From a bacterium (GTDB taxonomy: Bacteria; Vulcanimicrobiota; JABDET01): DNA of 64,000 nt. A model generated the notes under the pieces. It did not search any database. It had not been told where the DNA came from and saw only the letters and a list, made by a program, of their open reading frames with translations. Position numbers and translations under genes: made by a program. The stretch spans positions 62,001-126,000 of the forward strand of contig JAJYZB010000006.1 of the NCBI GenBank assembly GCA_021800275.1, in the 5' to 3' direction. How positions within the stretch are numbered: the stretch's first letter is position 1; each line of letters begins with the position of its first letter. Of this stretch, positions 61,781 to 64,000 are shown in pieces.

Positions 61781-62257
61781 ATGACGGACATCAATCGGAT
61801 TCCTGGATCTGCAAATAGAGTTCAAATAGGGCAGACGAATGCAGGACAGTCAAAGTCTGCAGCCAATATCGCGAGAAAAAAACAAATAGAAGATATCTGG
61901 AAATCAGCCACAGACGCTGTTGTAAAAGGAGAGCCTCAGAGCGGTCAAAAAAATGACATTAAGTCCTTTAAATCAGATATTGCGGGCAAACCCGATCATG
62001 AGTTTACATACAAAACATTTATTAAAAACGGCACTTCATTCACTCCTATAGTTCTCCAGGGTGGATTTGCGGCTCCTTTGACAGCAGCTTTAATGGCAAG
62101 GGCACATATTCTCTCTTCTTCAGCTTCTCTTCAGTCAAAAGCTCCAGGAAAACCAGTTTTTGGCGCGCCGCAGTCTGCAGCAGGATTGACAGATGAAGGA
62201 CTTGCTAATCTCCGCAGCTATGTTGATGGTGGAGCCAGCCTGACAAGCGCTTTATAA
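61781..62257 (+). CDS. Unknown 158-residue protein
   Basis: No family recognised. The N-terminal third is rich in Asn, Gln, Ser and Lys (RVQIGQTNAGQSKSAANIAR), the middle has KPDHEFTYKTFIKNG, then a hydrophobic stretch (about residues 91-109) and a Ser/Ala/Gly-rich end (GAPQSAAGLTDEG). No signal peptide. GGGGG nine bases before the ATG and a good promoter indicate real expression. Followed by a 134-base gap with no evident element, then an NHL-repeat gene. Confidence 0.65.
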   Translation: MTDINRIPGSANRVQIGQTNAGQSKSAANIARKKQIEDIWKSATDAVVKGEPQSGQKNDIKSFKSDIAGKPDHEFTYKTFIKNGTSFTPIVLQGGFAAPLTAALMARAHILSSSASLQSKAPGKPVFGAPQSAAGLTDEGLANLRSYVDGGASLTSAL

Positions 62258-62391
62258 TTTTTTGATTTTATCTATCAAATAGTTTTGGGGGCGGTCCCTG
62301 CTTCTATTTTGTCTTTGAGATTGAAGGGATTTGCTCTCAGTCCAGCTAAAAAAAGGAAACTGGCTTTCTTAGGGAATGATCAAGAGCAGAT

Positions 62392-63366
62392 ATGAGTCAA
62401 AACCCTGAGTGGCTGGATTGGCTGAAAGAAAACTCAAGTTGGGTTTTTCCTGTCTCATTTTTAGTTATTTTCGTGGTTTTAGCAGGGTACTATGTCTGGT
62501 ATATTTCAGGGGAACGCCCCCCAACTTATTCCAGTTCTCTGAATCAAATTCCATTGAAACACCCCGTTTCTGTGGCGACCACTTCTTCAGGCAATTTGTA
62601 TGCTGCTAATACAGGAGATAATCAAATAGATGAATTCTCTTCGACTGGGGTTCTTTTAAACAAGTGGGGGAGAACAGGATCTGCTCCAGGAGAATTTGAG
62701 CAGCCTTTTGGTTTAGCTGTCAGCCCGAATGGGAATCTTTATGTGACTGATAGAAACAATGATAGGGTTGAAAAATTTGCTCCGAATGGCAAATTTCTCC
62801 TGCAGTTCGGAGGGCTGGGAATTCATCCCGGAGAATTTGATTCTCCCATTGGGATTGCAGTTTCGGCAAGTGGCAGCGTGTATGTGGATGATATGGGCAA
62901 TAATCGGATCCAAAAGTTTGACTCTCAAGGACAATCCCTTTTAACCTGGGGGGGACCAGGCGACTCTCCCGGACAGTTTCAAAATCCCTGGGGCATTGCT
63001 GTCAGCCCGAAAGGAAATGTTTATGTGTGCGATACTTACAATAACCGAATTCAAGTTTTTACTCACAAAGGAAAATTCATTAGAGATTTTGGTTTTAAAG
63101 GGAAGCTGCCTGGAGAATTTGATTTGCCTACGTTTATTAAGATTGACTCTTCAGGGAACCTGTACATTGCTGATACTGGAAACTATCGGATTCAGAAATT
63201 GACTCCAGAAGGACAGGTTGTCTGGACCTATGGAGGAGATAAAAGCTCAGGTATGATTTACGGACTATCTTTATTGGATCGGCATTTTTTATTCGCGGCT
63301 TATTATTCTCGTTCTCAAGTTGTCAAGCTTAGACTCCATAACCTTGGAGATTTGATCCCGTTTTAA
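62392..63366 (+). CDS. Membrane-anchored NHL-repeat beta-propeller protein
   Basis: 324 residues. One N-terminal span (about 17-37) places the rest outside the cytoplasm. At least five NHL repeats follow with the cadence GIAVSxxGxVYVxDxxNNRIQKF and WG..G..PGxFxxPxGI. NHL propellers bind proteins, RNA or ligands; here a periplasmic or surface interaction role is likely. The gene stands alone and the next one starts 236 bases on. Confidence 0.88.
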   Translation: MSQNPEWLDWLKENSSWVFPVSFLVIFVVLAGYYVWYISGERPPTYSSSLNQIPLKHPVSVATTSSGNLYAANTGDNQIDEFSSTGVLLNKWGRTGSAPGEFEQPFGLAVSPNGNLYVTDRNNDRVEKFAPNGKFLLQFGGLGIHPGEFDSPIGIAVSASGSVYVDDMGNNRIQKFDSQGQSLLTWGGPGDSPGQFQNPWGIAVSPKGNVYVCDTYNNRIQVFTHKGKFIRDFGFKGKLPGEFDLPTFIKIDSSGNLYIADTGNYRIQKLTPEGQVVWTYGGDKSSGMIYGLSLLDRHFLFAAYYSRSQVVKLRLHNLGDLIPF

Positions 63367-63436
63367 GAAGGCATTGTTCTGCTGAGAAATAAAAAGTTTA
63401 AAATAGGGAGCTATCCAGCATTTGTGACAAAAGTAC

Positions 63437-63465
63437 TTTCAATTAAAAATAGTTAATGATATAAT
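63437..63465 (+). promoter_or_regulatory. Putative promoter of the TolC-family gene
   Basis: TTTCAA (63437-63442), 17-base spacer, perfect TATAAT (63460-63465), about 138 bases before the chosen ATG. Confidence 0.45.
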
Positions 63466-63602
63466 GATTTGGATCTTGATTTTGGATTTTTGGTCAGTGA
63501 TAAAAAAAGTTAGATTGGTGTTAGAACAGAACAGGATTGGTTAGAAAGCGTATGCAGATTGGACTTGAACGAGGTTCTTTGAGAGATGTTGAAGATGCGA
63601 AC

Positions 63603-64000
63603 ATGAATAAAGTTCTTAAAGGTTTGGCAGCTCTTGTTTTTTGCTTTCTTGTGCCTCGATTTTTTTGGGGAGCGGAGATTCAGAGAGTTTTGACGCTTTC
63701 TCAAGTGCTGAAAAGAGGAATCTCTTCGAATCCAGGATTAAAAGCGTTTAAAGCTGAATCTCAATCCGCTTTTTATCGCTATCGTTCTCTAAAATCGCTT
63801 CCAGGAATTATTTTCGCGGGAAGCTATTCCAATGGGAATAATGGAAATTTTACTCAGAGTGGGGTTCCACAAGATTTGAATGTTGGACTCTCTGAATCCT
63901 TTGGTCCTTTTGGCAGCATCTCTCAGGCGGGGAAAATTGGATTTCAAAGATATAAAATCACCCAGCAGAATTATGCTCTTGCAGACCTCTCTCTCGAGCA
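63603..64000 (+). CDS. TolC-family outer-membrane efflux protein, 5' part
   Basis: First 132 residues of a gene running off the right edge. Signal peptide (MNKVLKGLAALVFCF..., ending FFWGAE), then LTLSQVLKRGISSNPGLKAFKAE, the classic first helix of TolC/OEP proteins (xLtLxqvixxAlxxNPxlka), and a short beta stretch with GSYSNGN. It would form the outer-membrane duct of an efflux or type I secretion system. ATG 63603 matches the signal peptide; an in-frame ATG at 63552 would add 17 charged residues in front. Confidence 0.87.
   Translation, partial: MNKVLKGLAALVFCFLVPRFFWGAEIQRVLTLSQVLKRGISSNPGLKAFKAESQSAFYRYRSLKSLPGIIFAGSYSNGNNGNFTQSGVPQDLNVGLSESFGPFGSISQAGKIGFQRYKITQQNYALADLSLE

Overview
The window comes from a diderm (Gram-negative-type) bacterium with moderately AT-rich DNA. 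The evidence is an outer-membrane beta-barrel with a signal peptide, a TolC-family protein, periplasmic multiheme c-type cytochromes, a type IV pilin and chemotaxis proteins. Neither the gene order nor the proteins let me name a phylum, and an uncultured lineage is plausible. Most genes sit in tight co-directional runs with 4-base overlaps. Layout: 0-0.6 kb, the end of a thiolase gene. 0.66-7.5 kb (minus), a probable extracellular electron-transfer locus: a decaheme MtrA/PioA/DmsE-type cytochrome, an MtrB/PioB-like barrel, a DUF1848 protein with a CX3CX2C motif, and an unusual membrane-anchored cytochrome with two heme modules joined by a Lys/Pro-rich tether. Upstream of the decaheme gene is a promoter with an FNR-like palindrome centred at about -41.5. 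7.8-14.5 kb, a BNR-repeat protein, an orphan molybdenum-hydroxylase large subunit, a DEAD-box helicase with no standard start codon that overlaps an RRM-protein gene, a zinc-ribbon coiled-coil protein and a glycine-rich small protein. 14.7-28.4 kb (plus), fabF-rnc, tRNA-Ile and tRNA-Glu, paired M16 peptidases, der, plsY, cheR-cheY-cheC, an orphan PTS EIIC-like protein, a PLP enzyme, an M61 peptidase and a JAMM peptidase. 28.4-32.1 kb, a decayed copy of a Uma2 gene, an AsmA-like protein, a protein built on nine 11-residue repeats and the intact Uma2 gene. 32.2-35.0 kb, yebC-ruvC-ruvA-ruvB. 35-37 kb, a zinc-ribbon membrane protein and a GMC oxidoreductase. 37.4-46.6 kb and 53.3-58.4 kb, two groups of glycosyltransferases and large polytopic membrane proteins in tandem paralogous sets, probably for surface glycan or glycoprotein assembly. 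Between them lie psd-pssA-pmtA (PS to PE to PC), a type IV pilin next to an O-antigen-ligase/TPR protein, dciA-recF and a SIS-domain protein. 58.4-64 kb, leuS with extra insertions, a secondary small ORF, an unknown 158-aa protein, an NHL-repeat protein and the start of a TolC-family gene. Working picture: electrons would leave the inner membrane through the tethered cytochrome, or another donor, to the decaheme protein inside the barrel. No outer-surface MtrC-type cytochrome is visible here. The lipid operon makes zwitterionic phospholipids. The GT2, GT-C and YfhO-type genes, with the O-antigen-ligase-like gene beside the pilin, suggest heavy surface glycosylation. Functions rest on motif and family recognition by eye, with no database search. 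Starts were adjusted where a Shine-Dalgarno sequence or signal peptide argued for it, and uncertain cases are stated.
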